Counted from the stretch's first letter, positions 11,536-23,210 are shown. The stretch is 64,000 nt of DNA from Microvelia longipes (GCA_018340805.1 JACMZG010001914.1:43691595-43755594); one strand, 5' to 3'. Translations and numbers: made by a program. Notes: generated by a model not told the origin, from the sequence alone.

Positions 11536-11606
11536 AGAGTTGGAGCAAAACATTGAAAGCTTAGAAGGGAGGATAAGTGAACTCTCTAAATCTTTGGAGA
11601 GAATCG
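11536..11606 (+). CDS. exon I (coiled coil)
   Basis: The acceptor is TCTGTTACACAG ending at 11535 and the donor is AATCG followed by GTAAGT at 11607, a near-ideal site. Entry is phase 2, exit phase 1. It encodes ELEQNIESLEGRISELSKSL, a clear heptad-patterned helix. The exit phase does not match the next recognised exon (19735, phase 0), so at least one exon is missing from the model in the 8.1-kb intron. Confidence 0.85.
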
Positions 11607-11944
11607 GTAAGTGACGCCTGGCACTATATTTATTTTATATAATTAGGTATTTATTATTGTTGTCAAATTCAATTTTTTATTATTACGAGAATTTATTAGT
11701 CTCATTAGTTAACTTTATTATAGAACTAATACCTAGAAGTTGGATCCTATAGACTTGTGATCACCGTTTAAATAAGTACCCGCAGTAAGTGTGCTATTTA
11801 TTAATTTGTTTGCAATTAAGCTTAAATTCTAGTTATTTCTGAAGCATAAGTTTTCAGTTAAAACTGTCAAAATAGAACATATAAAGTTTTATCATTGGGT
11901 AAATAAAATGCTTTAAAAAAAATGATAAAAATGAAGGAGCAGCA

Positions 11945-12600
11945 GTAAATGCGGTAAGCATTAAACTGTCTCCGTTTTGGAAAAGCCCAGTGTTATGGTT
12001 TATTACGGTTAATGCTCTGTTTAATACCCGTAATATAACACTTAAAACAAAATATGACCATGTTGTCGCATCCCAGACTCAAGATGTAGCATTAACTGTT
12101 TCTGATATTTTACAAAACCCGCCATCAGTTAACGCAGTCCCAGTTAAAAGTATGGAAGATAAAAGAGCCTTCAGGGTTGGATCGATCACTGAAAATGCTA
12201 GCCTGTTCGTCTGCTTTGGCATAGAAAATTGCTGATCATGGTACAAGCGGCAGTGACAGCTTGTGGAATAAAAGCTGTTGCGGACTTATGAATTATTACC
12301 GATTGCGTGAATGAGGTTTGCCAAAGACCATCTGCCCCATCTCCGAACACTACTTTACAAATTACGTCTCATATAAACAGAGTTGTTTATGTTTATAACT
12401 TTCGGTACAAACATGTAACTGCAAAACGAAATTAATATGAATACCTACAATTATTCTGATAATACGTACCAAAGATACCGCAGCGGGTGATCAGGATCAC
12501 GACATAGACAACGCAGCCACTCGAACGCGAGAGAGGAAGGAATTATATGCTTATACTATGCCAAATTAAGAAATAAAGCTTATAAATGTAACAAACTTTG
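11945..12600 (+). pseudogene. decayed Ty3/gypsy-type gag remnant
   Basis: Bases 11957-12160 read as a Gag-like segment with a KLSPFWKSPVLWF start and a TKYDHVVASQTQDVALTVSD core. That pattern is typical of arthropod Ty3/gypsy Gag. Further on, about 12537-12605 gives a degraded knuckle of the form CLYYAKLRNKAYKCNKLC. The frame is broken by stops between them and the match is to the family pattern only. It is an ancient retrotransposon copy in intron I of the host gene. Confidence 0.75.
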
Positions 12601-12605
12601 CACTT

Positions 12606-12900
12606 ATTAAACTAGGACGTTCCGTTGGCGTGGCGATAAGAAAGGGAGTACCAAAAACTAGTCCTTTATTGGTTATTAGTTTATTATTAGTCATAGTTAT
12701 TTTTAGCGTTAGAGACTCAAACGCTGGAAGGAGCTTCCTTATTAATAGTGGCGTAAATGTTTCAATAATTCTTATGTCACAAACAAAAATTATGGATAAA
12801 TCAAGTTTCCTACTCTTTCTGCAGCCAATAGTTCAATTATAAAAGTTTAAAGGTCAAAATTAATGAACGTCCATTTAGATTTTCATCACTCATTCCCAGG
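12606..12900 (+). pseudogene. retropepsin-like segment of the same gypsy remnant
   Basis: The peptide around 12718-12780 reads FLINSGVNVSIILMS, matching the retropepsin active-site pattern with Asn in place of the catalytic Asp. The following SSIIKV and HHSFPGARVSTSIIVV stretches fit the protease/RT linker. Scattered stops and frame changes make it non-functional. Confidence 0.7.
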
Positions 12901-12959
12901 AGCTAGGGTTAGTACTTCTATTATTGTCGTAGAATTTTAGAAAAAAATTAATCTAGAAG

Positions 12960-13250
12960 ATATTTACGTGGCAGCTGTCTTATCCCCTTTCGGCTTTTTT
13001 AAATTTATCCGCATGCCTTTTGGGTTATGAGGTGTAGCGCCAACATTTCAACGATTTATGCACTAAGTACTGCGAGGGTTAGATTTTGTTTTGTTTACCT
13101 TGACGATATTTTAGTTTTTTGAAAAAATAAAAATGAACATAAAGATCATGTTAGGTTACTTTTAGAGATTTTAGAAGAGCTTGGATTACTAATAAAAGCA
13201 TTTAAGTGCATATTTGGTGTACCAAAATTATAAACCATAAAGATCATGTT
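12960..13250 (+). pseudogene. reverse-transcriptase fragment of the gypsy remnant
   Basis: With a few frame changes, 12975-13120 reads PFGFFKFIRMPFG, then APTFQRFMH and a YLDDILVF-type catalytic block. The order (Gag, protease, RT) on the + strand is that of Ty3/gypsy. Stops and a frameshift before the catalytic block show it is dead. Confidence 0.8.
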
Positions 13251-13257
13251 AGGCCGT

Positions 13258-13925
13258 TAGTAGACTCAACGACGCTGGATGACGGAGGCTTCCTGGTATT
13301 GAAAATAGTGGCGTACATGTTTCAATAATTCTTATGTCACATACAGTCAAAAATGTGTGGATATGAATGTCTATAGTACTCTCCTATCTTGCTTGCGCGC
13401 AGCTCAATAGTCAATTATAAAGTTAAAGGTAAATTAAATGAACGTCCTTTAGTATTTTCATCACTCATCTCCCAGGAGCTAGGGTTAGATAACTACTAGA
13501 TTATTGTCGAAGAATATTATAGAAAAAAATAATCTAGAAGATATTTTACGTGGCAGCTTGTCTATCCCTTGCGAGCCATTTCTTTTATAGAATTATGTGG
13601 AGTCCGCACTTCGGCCTTTTGGAGAGTTATGAGAAGTGTAGCGCCAACACATTTCAACGATTTTCAAGTCACGTAAGTACGAGCGAGGGGCGGTTTAAAG
13701 ATTTTGTTTTGCTTTATCATTTGTTCGACCAAGATAGTTTTCTGTAGTATCTTTTTAAAAAAAATCTCATAAAAATGAACATTATATGAGACCAAACGCT
13801 TAATGTCCAGTTATCATATTTATGATCGTATTTTTTGAGTAAGCACTAGGATTATCTCAAATAAAAAGCAATTTAAGTGCATATTTGGTGTACAAAAATT
13901 TTGAGTTAAGTATGTTCATAGTCAC
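13258..13925 (+). repeat. second, scrambled tandem copy of the protease-RT segment
   Basis: The segment 12718-13230 recurs here in the same order. It contains the GTGGCGTACATGTTTCAATA block (13307), the CCCAGGAGCTAGGGTTAG block (13471), the GACGTGGCAGCTTG region (13548), the CAACACATTTCAACGATTTT block (13644) and the AAGTGCATATTTGGTGTAC end (13875). It has many extra short insertions compared with the first copy. It is a local duplication inside the dead element. Confidence 0.75.
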
Positions 13926-15545
13926 TGTAGTAATAAATATTAAAGTATTCTAGAACCTCAACCCGACGAGGAGAGGTCCCTAACACACACCACAGTTTTT
14001 ATACGCGCACACTCATAGCGAATTCTCTATTCCTCTCGAAACACAATAATATGGATCGTATCTATAAAGCACTAAGGTTCCCGATGGTATATCTGATGTG
14101 TTCAAAACCACCAATCGAATTTAGTAATCTTTAGGTATACCGACCCCTGACACAAATAGAGCGCCTTATCTGCGAGTTCTCTACCTTTGGCTCTGCGCTT
14201 CATCATTATTTATGAATTATTAAATGATATTACTTCAAATTGAAAATACCACGAACAACATCCTTAGACCTAGACTGCTTTGCAAAAGAAATAATGCCTG
14301 GTCGGGATTAGAATAATTACTTCCAAGCTGGTCTTCTTGCTTAATCCCGCTCTTCTGTAGCCCGCTGCCAATACGGTGGTCTATGGTCCTACAAGGATAA
14401 CGGCAGAAGTAGTGTATCGGTGCGCGCGGGCTTCTGTGCCCGGGAACATCTCTTCATTAGTCTCAAAATACGTCGATGAGACAGATGAGCGAACCGCACT
14501 GGCGGCTTTTGCGAAACACGAAAGAGTGCTCTTAGTCCAGAATAATAAATCCTTTACTCTGTTTCCACGTCGCCAGTAGCACTGTGGGTGGTTGTATAAC
14601 TCGCCCGCAATAAACACCACTCCCAAGTCTGCGGTTGCCAAATATCCCGACGATCCTCATCCTTTCCAAGAGACATCCAAAGGATTGTAGAATATATAAG
14701 CGCCATTCATTGTAAAAATGATTGTACCCACGCTTATCAAAGTACCTAACATGAAAACCCTAGTGCTGAACAAGGCGAGAGGCTGCTGTTAATGACGACC
14801 GCTCCCTAGCGCATTACCGATAATTTGACAATTTTGAAAACAGTATCTTTTAGTTGTATAGATGCCAGAGAAGTTCGAGAACATGTGGAATAATACATGA
14901 GGTTTCTCACAAGGTAAATACCTTGTAATTGCTAACCTAATATATAAATAAAGGGTTGTACATTCTAAATATACCACTCTGACTACTCAGCTCTGTGCGG
15001 AGCTATAGCGGTATAATTGCTATCTACCCCCACTTAATTGACCACTGGGAGTTTAAATACTGAGCGCTCGAGCGTTCTGAACAAGAGGTGTATTCTAGTT
15101 ACCAGATTGTGCTCAGAGGCGTGGCCAGGGGGAGGAGCCAATAGAAGCGGGAAGCCAGGATAGTAGTGGTGGGACTGATCCTACTAATCGTGCTTTTGGC
15201 AGGTTTAGTTCGATCACTTCTCCCCACTCCTATTCAATTGAAACCTTCTTAGCGGGAAATACAAAATTTTATGTCACCTTCATATTCACATGTACTGTGC
15301 TGTGCTGTTTTGTGCTGTTTCTCTTTAATTTATACGTTTTACTTTTAATTAAATGATTGAATTTTTGAAAAAATGACAACTACAGTAACATAACCTAACA
15401 ACTGTACACACAAGCCTGAATAACACACGTTCGCGAGACCAAGTGTGGTCAGTACGATGGTGGGGGAATTTTTTGTGTTCACCATCCCCCTCCACCACTG
15501 AACACACTGACCCGAGCGCTCTAAGCGCTCGAGCGTCGCGAATGC
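13926..15545. other. unassigned, more GC-balanced sequence after the gypsy remnant
   Basis: This stretch is less AT-rich than its surroundings and contains overlapping short open frames on both strands at 14376-14641, none convincing. The octamer-like CGCTCGAGCG occurs at about 15065 and again at about 15525. It may be the rest of the gypsy element (3' part and LTR) in decayed form, but I cannot identify RNase H, integrase or LTR ends. Confidence 0.35.
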
Positions 15546-15574
15546 ACCCTTATTTAACTCTCCATACTTTTATT

Positions 15575-15770
15575 ATTTTTTTGGTAATCGTAGGGCTTGT
15601 ATGGTAGTCTGATTATCAAATTGTTTTTTTCTATGAGAACTTGGAAATTTAAAAAGTTAAATTGGAGCTTACCATTATATGGATATTTCTGATACTGTGT
15701 CATATCCTGGACAATTTGATACCTCCATCGCTGGATTCCTGTAATTTCCCATACAATTTATTAGATACAA
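15575..15770. repeat. diverged solo unit of the foldback family at 16350-18583
   Basis: It shares the TTTTTTGGTAATCGTA-like start, AAAAAGTTAAATTGGAGC (15650-15667), ACCATTATATGGATATTT and the AATTTGATACC end with the units inside the large foldback. Divergence is clearly higher than between those units. Confidence 0.65.
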
Positions 15771-15905
15771 GTAATCAATTTTGGTGAACCAATGAGCTTA
15801 TTTTTAATCATAAATAGTATCTATGTTTGCTAAACGACAGCTCATAAATAACTCATAATTAAAATAACTGGATTTTAATTATATTGGTATCAAACTGTTT
15901 TTCAG

Positions 15906-15934
15906 GTGAAGTTTTTGAAATAATTAATATAAAT
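15906..15934 (+). CDS. speculative microexon between exons I and J
   Basis: It follows a CTGTTTTTCAG acceptor and precedes AAT/GTATGG. Its length of 29 bases converts the exit phase of exon I (1) to the entry phase of exon J (0), giving GEVFEIININ. It is short and AT-rich, and such matches arise by chance, so this is a candidate only. Confidence 0.15.
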
Positions 15935-16124
15935 GTATGGTCTAATTTGACTTTTTAAAGTTACCGTTGAAAAAAACATTTTGGTAATCATATTACTATA
16001 CATGCCAGACGAGAACCAAACAAATAATTGGGTAATTGAACTTCCAGTTGTCAACTTAGTGGGGGTAGACAAATTTATCGCGATAGCTCCACACAAAGCT
16101 GTAAATCTTTATCATCAAATATTG

Positions 16125-16159
<35 letters not shown>

Positions 16160-16161
16160 GT

Positions 16162-16198
<37 letters not shown>

Positions 16199-16315
16199 GC
16201 AATTAAAATAATTTACAGGTAGTTAAAAATATAGAAAAATATAGAAGGAAAGGATGAGTAGCTCAAGCTTTCGCCATGCAGCTTCGTCAGGGAGTGTAGC
16301 AGGAGTTGCTACACT

Positions 16316-16349
<34 letters not shown>

Positions 16350-16352
<3 letters not shown>

Positions 16353-18583
16353 GGTGGAACATTTCAGATGCAACCCCCTGCTAAAATGGTTAGAAATGGA
16401 GATAGAGAGTCGGGAAAAGTCTCTACCCTAGGTAATCGACCTCAGTGACCTCAAATATGTCATTATTTTTTCGGTAACTATTTGGCAAATATGGAAATTT
16501 TATTACCCGAATGGTAATTCCTCGTTAACTTTAAAAAGTTAAATTGGAGCATACCATGATATGAACATTTTTGAAAATAACATTATGTTCTGAGAAATTT
16601 GATACCAATATCATAAAATTCCGGTAATTTTTCTACGACATATTGTGTAACATACATACACACTTTTATTCTTGAAAATTGCCATATTTTTGGAACAACA
16701 AAATGCACACCCCCTGCTAAAATGGTTAGAAATGGAGATAGAGAGTCGGGAAAAGTCTCTACCCCTAGGTAATCGACCTCAGTGACCTCAAATATGTCAT
16801 TATTTTTTCGGTAAATATTTGGCAAATATGGTAATTTTATTACCCGAAATGGTAATTCCTCGGTAACTTAAAAAGTTAAATTGGAGCATACCATGATATG
16901 AACATTTTTGAAAACTACATTATGTTTTGAGAAATTTGATACCATTATCATAAAATTCCGGTAATTTTTCTACGACCTATTGTGTAACAGACATGCATAG
17001 CAGATAGAGTAATAGATTAGAGAGTTAGAAATAAGTTTTTGAATAGATTATTGGGGGGGGGGGGGGGGGGGTTATAGATAGATGTGATATTTGAGATAGA
17101 TTAGATAGTTATAAATAACTTTTTGAGTAGATTTGGGGGGGGGGGGAGTAGATAGATGTCATATTTGACATAGATTAGATATTTTTAAATTATTTTTTGT
17201 ATAGATTTGGGGGTGGGGGAGTAGATAGATGTCATATTTGAGATAGATTAGATAGTTATAAATTAATTTTTGAATAGTTTGGGGAGGGAGTAGATAGATG
17301 TGATATTTGAATAGATTAGATAGTTTTAAATTAGTTTTGAAGAGATTTGGGGGGGGGGGGTGTAGTAGATGTGATATCGAGATAGATTAGATAGTTAAAA
17401 TTAGTTTTGAATAGATTTTGGGGGGGGGGGGGAGTAGATGGATAAGGTAAACTTTATAGATAGGTTATAACTTTAGAATAATTAATAATTTAGGACTTAG
17501 ATAGGATTTTAGGAGAGGTCTAGGATTACTAGATACAAGATATAGGAAAGGATTAAGAATATAGGTTATTTCAGGAAAGGTGTTCAAAGTGTTGCCCATT
17601 TTCTTGCTGACATCGTCTGATTTCTATTGCTAAATGATCAGGGAGTATAAAATCAATGTGATAAGTCCAAGCAAAAGTTACCAATTAAGGGACATTACCA
17701 ATTCCTTAATAACGTTTTCTCTACTTTACTCAATTTTTCCAACTGGACCTCGAGGTAAAGCGGTCTTCCCTTTCTAGTTGAATAAATAACCTCATAATAA
17801 TTATAAGGAACCATTTTAGAAAAAATATAAACACAAAACAAATTTATTCGAAACATAAAATTATTCTTCAAGAGTTAATAATATGTTAAGTTACTAGTAA
17901 GAATAAATTCATTACCCCTTCTGGCAATTTTTCAAACATAACAGTGTGTATGTATGTTACAAAATAGTCGTAAAAAAATTACGGAAATTTATGATATTGG
18001 TATCAAATTTCTCAGAACATAATGTATTTTCAAAAATTCATATCATGGTATGCTCCAATTTAACTTTTAAAAGTTAACGAGGAATTTACCATTCGGGTAA
18101 TAAAATTACCAATTTGCCAAATAGTTAATAAAAAATATGACATATTTGAGGTCACTGATCGATTACCTAGAGGTAGAGCTTTTCCCGACTCTCTATCTCC
18201 ATTTCTAACCATTTTACAGGGGGTGTGCATTTGTTGTTCCAAAATATGGCAATTTTCAAGAATAAAAGTGTGTTTGTATGTTACACAATAGGTCGTAGAA
18301 AAATTACCGGAATTTTATGATATTGGTATCAAATTGCTCAGAACATAATGTTATTTTCAAAAATGTTCATATCATGGTATGCTCCAATTTAACTTTTTAA
18401 AGTTAACGAGGAATTACCATTTCGGGTAATAAAATTACCATATTTGCCAAATATTACCGAAAAAATAATGACATATTTGAGGTCACTGAGGTCGATTACC
18501 TAGGGGTAGAGACTTTTCCCGACTCTTTATCTCCATTTTTAACCATTCTAGCAGGGGGTGTGCATCTGAAATGTTCCACCCTG
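16350..18583. mobile_element. 2.2-kb foldback element with CAGGGTGGAAC termini
   Basis: It begins CAGGGTGGAACATTTCAGAT and ends with the complement ATCTGAAATGTTCCACCCTG. TA lies on each side; the left end abuts a (TA)n run. Each arm holds two tandem units of about 330 bp (16375-16710 and 16711-17000 on the left, inverted at 17940-18240 and 18241-18565). Each unit carries CCCTGCTAAAATGGTTAGAA and AAAAGTTAAATTGGAGC. The centre is a G-run array and unique sequence. No transposase frame is present, so it is non-autonomous. Confidence 0.88.
17005..17455. repeat. G-run tandem array (about 75-bp unit, 6 copies)
   Basis: Each unit is GATAGATTAGATAGTTATAA, then a TTTTTGAATAGATT spacer, then a run of G. 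The first run is 19 G at 17053-17071 and later runs are about 4 to 15 G. It lies at the middle of the 2.2-kb foldback. On the + strand the runs could form G-quadruplexes. Confidence 0.92.
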
Positions 18584-18959
18584 TATATATTGTTTAATGC
18601 AATGGGAGTTGCATAAAATAATTACATGCGTTTTATAATTATTACTAAATAATACTTATTTAATTTCATGCAAATCGGTCTAAAGGCTTATTCTTAGCTT
18701 GGACATAATAAAATTACAACTAATTGTTTAATTAAAGTTTAAGATACAAGTTACAAGAGTTTAACATGAACGTACACAATCAGAACGTGTTTGTTAGTCA
18801 AGATAAATTTTAGGGTTTTTAACATCTAATAGTTTATTTTTTGTTATTATTTTATAATTTTGTGTCTTGATAAAATTTTTGTAGATAGTTTAAAGTTTGG
18901 TAAATTAGTTTTGTTTTCTTTAGACCAATTCTACCTTACTAATACTTATAAATACTGTG

Positions 18960-19660
18960 GTCTCTGAACTTTTATCTTTATTATAAATATTTTTTGAGTG
19001 TAGGCGTTTATCGTTACTGTACAGCAACGCGACTGTACATTCTAGCTACTGTACAGTATTACGCGAGCGTCATTTACGCTAATCCGCGATGTACACCAAA
19101 GCTACAGATGTGCTAAGTGCCCAGTCGTGAAGACGACCTTTTAAGACTTTTTGATATATCTCGCTAGAACGCTCTTTCGCGTTAACATTCCGTAGCGTAG
19201 ACGTCCAACTCTGTAATGAGAGTAAAGTTCATTTACGCTAAAATCAAGAATGGACGTTTACGCTACTCACAATGGACATATATGTGAATTTGCGCTACAC
19301 GTTTACTATAAACCCAGGTTCCTTCATATAGAACTTATTTATTTCTTCTTTCAAGTTTGGACGAGAGCGCTACACTTAATAACTTAACTGGGCGTTTTAG
19401 CTACAATATTTATTAAAAATTAAAAAATCGCTTAAACGACCATTCGCGTAAACACACATTCTTAAATGTTACTTCAATTTAGCGCAGTCGACCATATTTG
19501 ATTCGACATGATTATAGGCTTTTTACAGAAATGGACGTCTACGCGACTGTACATCTTAGCTAATGTAGCGCAAACGTCCAGTCGCGTTAAAACCATTTTT
19601 TTTAGGTGAAATGTACGGTCGCGTTGCGCCGACCAGTCGCGCTCAACGAATCCGTCCATA
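18960..19660. repeat. CpG-rich degenerate repeat of a GGACGTTTACGCTA-like motif
   Basis: Short words such as TTTACGCTA, CGCGACTGTACAT, GACGTCTACGCG and their complements recur about 20 times in both orientations without a fixed period. It ends just before the acceptor of exon J. CpG is frequent here although the surroundings are AT-rich. I cannot assign it to a known element. The gap 18584-18960 before it holds nothing recognisable. Confidence 0.6.
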
Positions 19661-19734
19661 TTTTTTTACCCAAATATTATTTTTATATATTTATTTATAT
19701 ATTTTTTACCAAAATATTAAACACAATATTTCAG

Positions 19735-19908
19735 TGTAAAACTCGAGAAGAGTACATAGAAGATGAGGACTGCGGAGAGGAATGTGAAATGGTTAATAAA
19801 GAGGAATTGCAAACGTCTGTTAAAGAAGGGCTGAGCGAGATATGGCTTATAAGCAGAGAGCAAGCACTGAATGAATTACAACATCTCACTGAACATCTGC
19901 TTCAAATA
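19735..19908 (+). CDS. exon J (acidic, helical)
   Basis: The acceptor is ACACAATATTTCAG ending at 19734 and the donor is CAAATA followed by GTAAGC at 19909. It is 58 codons exactly, phase 0 on both sides. It encodes an acidic start (REEYIEDEDCGEECEMVNKE) and then a helix ending ALNELQHLTEHLLQI. Entry phase 0 conflicts with exon I, as noted there. Confidence 0.82.
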
Positions 19909-19988
19909 GTAAGCTTTATTATAACTCAAACTGTAAAACAAGCTTACACACATACAAAATAAAATAGAAACAATTCTATAACCTTTCA

Positions 19989-20212
<224 letters not shown>

Positions 20213-20489
20213 ATTTATTTATTTATTTACTCTTTTTAATCAGTATAAACTGAAGTATTAAGATAGAAGGTGTAAGAGCAATGCTTCAACATTTCTTTTT
20301 TTTATATTTTTTTTTGAAAACCAAAAGACGCTTGTTTTTTGTTAATTTTTGTTAAAAAAAAGTAAAGTGATATTGTTCTTACAGTTTGAGATTTTGTTAA
20401 AAATTTAATTCTGATTTCTTTTATGTTTATCATACAAAAAATGTAACATTCTTGTCAAAGTAGTTGATTAAATTATATAAAAATCTGTA

Positions 20490-20690
20490 TTTTTATATGA
20501 ATATGAGTATATCCGCGTGTATGTGTATGACTTATGTGTGTATGTATGTGTATATCCCGTGTATGTGTTATGACTCATGTTGTTATGTATATGACTTATG
20601 TGTGTATGTATGTGTATGACTTATGTGTGTATGTATGTGTATGACTTATGTGTGTATGTATGTGTATGAATTATGAGTGTGTTTTTAATG
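20490..20690. repeat. TG-rich minisatellite, about 25-bp unit
   Basis: Repeats of TATGACTTATGTGTGTATGT and ATGTG, about 7 copies, in intron J. Confidence 0.9.
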
Positions 20691-20954
20691 CACATTGGCA
20701 TATTGTATATCACTCAAGCTCTAGGTCAGATGATGTGTATAAATACTGAAATGCATTTTATTCTTTAAAACACACATTGATAATTTATAAGAATAAAGTT
20801 AAGTGTGTATAGATGAAATTGGAGAACAGATCCCTCGCTCTGGAACAAAGCTTGTAAAACCCCTGCCGTGTCCTCTTCTAAAAATACCCCAGCTCAAGAT
20901 ACTTTAAGGCAACAATGCAGTGATATTAAAGTTTTATGGTGAATTGCAATCCCA

Positions 20955-21530
20955 TAACCTTCTCTCTTTAGAAGAACAGACTTACAAGAAGAACCAGACT
21001 TGTCAACCCTTCAATCTTTCTCTTAGCAGAAAAAACAGACATGCACCCACAACCTTCCTCTTTAGAACAGCAGACATGCAACCCACAACCTTCCTCTTTA
21101 GAAAGAACAGACATGCAACCCACACGTTCCTCTTAGAGAACAGACTTTCAATCTTTCTTTAGAAGAACAGACATGCAACCCACAACCTTCCTCTTTAGAA
21201 GAGCAGACATGCAACCCACAACCTTCCTCTTTAGAAGAATAGACATGCAACCCACAACCTTCCTCTTTAGAAGAACAGACATGCAACCCACAACCTTTCT
21301 CTTTAGAAGAACAGACATGCAACCCACAACCTTCCTCTTTAAAAGAACAAACTTGCAACCCACAACCTTCCTCTTTAAAAAGAACAAACTTCACCCACAA
21401 CCTTCCTCTTTGTACAGCAGACATGCAACCCACAACCTTCCCTTTAAGAGAACAGACATAACAACCTATAACCTCTCCCTATAAAAGGACAGACAACTCT
21501 CCCTTTAGAAGAACAGACATGCAACAATCA
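20955..21530. repeat. minisatellite, 36-bp unit, about 14 copies
   Basis: The unit is AGAACAGACATGCAACCCAC followed by AACCTTCCTCTTTAGA. Because the unit length is divisible by three, long open frames appear on both strands; they have no start context and no match outside the array. It lies in intron J. Confidence 0.95.
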
Positions 21531-21930
21531 TACAATCACTCCTTTCTGATCCTTTGTCCATTTCATAATTTTTTAAAAGAAACGTTAACCGTACTTAACG
21601 TTTTTTCATGTTTTAGTTAACGTTTAATTTTTTAAAACAGTTTTCGTTTACAATTACATTTAGGAGGCTCTTATTTATCCCAGATTGACAAAAATGCAAT
21701 ACGCCAAAGTGCGATGGGCTTAGTATAACTAAAAGGCAGCAAGGGGCCACAGTGCAGCTAAGACCCACATCTATCCGAGGTACTACGTTGCAAAGGATTG
21801 TCTTGGATCTTTATCTATCCCAAAGCAAGGAGGATCCTGTGCACAGGTCGTGGACTATTTAAAAATAAGTTTAGATTATTCTGAATTTGAAGATAAAAAT
21901 ATATAGAATATAGTTGATGGATGATTTCAG

Positions 21931-22135
21931 GTAGAAAAATTAGATATACTGGGTGATGATTCAACAAACCGATCGGTTCCGGGTTCTAGTCTCACCTGAC
22001 GGAGAACAGTCAAACTGGACAAAACCAACTTCTGGGCTCCCCAACACCATAACAAGTTCATGCAAACTTTCAAGCTGTAATTGTTTAACATTAGCAACAC
22101 AAGACACTAAAGATGATGGCATCAATAATTATTTT
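21931..22135 (+). CDS. exon K, probably with a one-base frame break
   Basis: After the acceptor GATGATTTCAG (21930) the phase-0 frame reads VEKLDILGDDSTNRSVPGSS and continues the helix ending exon J, but stops at 22000. The +1 frame then reads SPDGEQSNWTKPTSGLPNTI and stays open to 22135, where GT gives exit phase 0, as exon L needs. Either one base is missing near 21995, or the acceptor is the TTAG at 21943, which gives an unbroken 64-codon exon but a less fitting peptide. The donor (TTTT/GTGGGA) is weak. Confidence 0.5.
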
Positions 22136-22429
22136 GTGGGATAACATATTTGAAGTATGTTAGCTACGTCCTTACAGTCAATGTTTTTATATGTATTGTT
22201 GCGAGGGTCACAAATATCCCGGGTGGATCCAATAAAGATTTCCAAACATTTAATAGTTTCTAATTATTGAATCATTGTAAAAGTAAGCAAGTACTAACAT
22301 TTAATGTAAGCTGATAGATTTGGTAATCTACCATCTTAAATTCGTAAAGTAGTGAGTAGGCACTCACTACTCTGAAACACTTAATGTCTTCTCTCTACTA
22401 ATGTTCTACTTGGACTTTGTAAACTAATG

Positions 22430-23010
22430 AAATAAAGAATCGAAACTTGGACTTTGTAAACTAATGAAATAAAGAATCGAAACTTGGACTTTGTAAACTA
22501 ATGAAATAAAGAATCGAAACTTGGACTTTGTAAACTAATGAAATAAAGAATTTGAAATAAATAATGAATCGAAACTTGGACTTTGTAAACTAATGAAATA
22601 AAGAACGAAACTTGGACCTTTGTAAACTAATGAAATAAGAATCGAAACTTGGATTTTGTAAACTAATGAAATAAAGAATCGAAACCTTGGACTTTGTAAA
22701 ACTAATGAAATAAATGCGAAATCGAAACTTGGACTTTGTAAACTAATGAAATAAAGAATCGAAACCTTGGACCTTTTTAAACTAATGAAATAAAGAATCA
22801 AAACTTGGACTTTGTAAACAAATAAAGAATCGAAACTTGGAACTTAAAGAATCAAAACTTGGACTTGTAACTAATGAATAAAGAATCAAAACTTGGACTT
22901 TGTAAACTAATGAAATAAAGAATCAAAACTTGGACTTTGTAAACTAATGAAATAAAGAATCAAAACTTGGACTTTGTAAACTAATGAAAATAAAGAATCG
23001 AAACTTGGAC
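22430..23010. repeat. minisatellite, 37-bp unit, about 15 copies
   Basis: The unit is GAATCGAAACTTGGACTTTG followed by TAAACTAATGAAATAAA. Small deletions occur, and a G/A variant (AATCGAAA versus AATCAAAA) clusters in the right half. The array ends about 17 bases before the acceptor of exon L, so its last copy borders the pyrimidine tract. Confidence 0.95.
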
Positions 23011-23027
23011 CTTTTTGCTTGTTGCAG

Positions 23028-23142
23028 TGTGAGTGCCATGGTGGCAACCAAAATGTCATAGACTTGACATCCTTCACCAATATTATGAAGGAAAAGATTA
23101 CAGAGATAAGAAGAGTGCTGGGTTATCTCTACAGTAACAAAG
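23028..23142 (+). CDS. exon L (CECHGG start, helical)
   Basis: The acceptor is TTTTTGCTTGTTGCAG ending at 23027 and the donor is AACAAAG followed by GTAACA at 23143. Entry is phase 0, exit phase 1. It encodes CECHGGNQNVIDLTSFTNIM and then a basic helix (KEKITEIRRVLGYLYSNK). The exit base G plus GA at 24867 gives glycine with the long terminal exon open. Confidence 0.85.
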
Positions 23143-23210
23143 GTAACAATGCTCTTTTTAATTAAACATTTCATGAAAAAATAATAAAAATCAAAAATTT
23201 GACCGTTCAA

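Noticed and set aside
12960..13250. Active gypsy element
   Set aside because: Stops and frame changes in all parts, a replaced catalytic Asp and no LTRs seen.
14376..14641. Overlapping frames on both strands as genes
   Set aside because: No recognisable motif, no splice context, and next to a decayed gypsy element.
20955..21530. CRISPR-like array or a repeat protein gene (MQPTTFLFRR repeats)
   Set aside because: Units are contiguous without unique spacers, the DNA is eukaryotic, and open frames on both strands follow from the 36-bp period.
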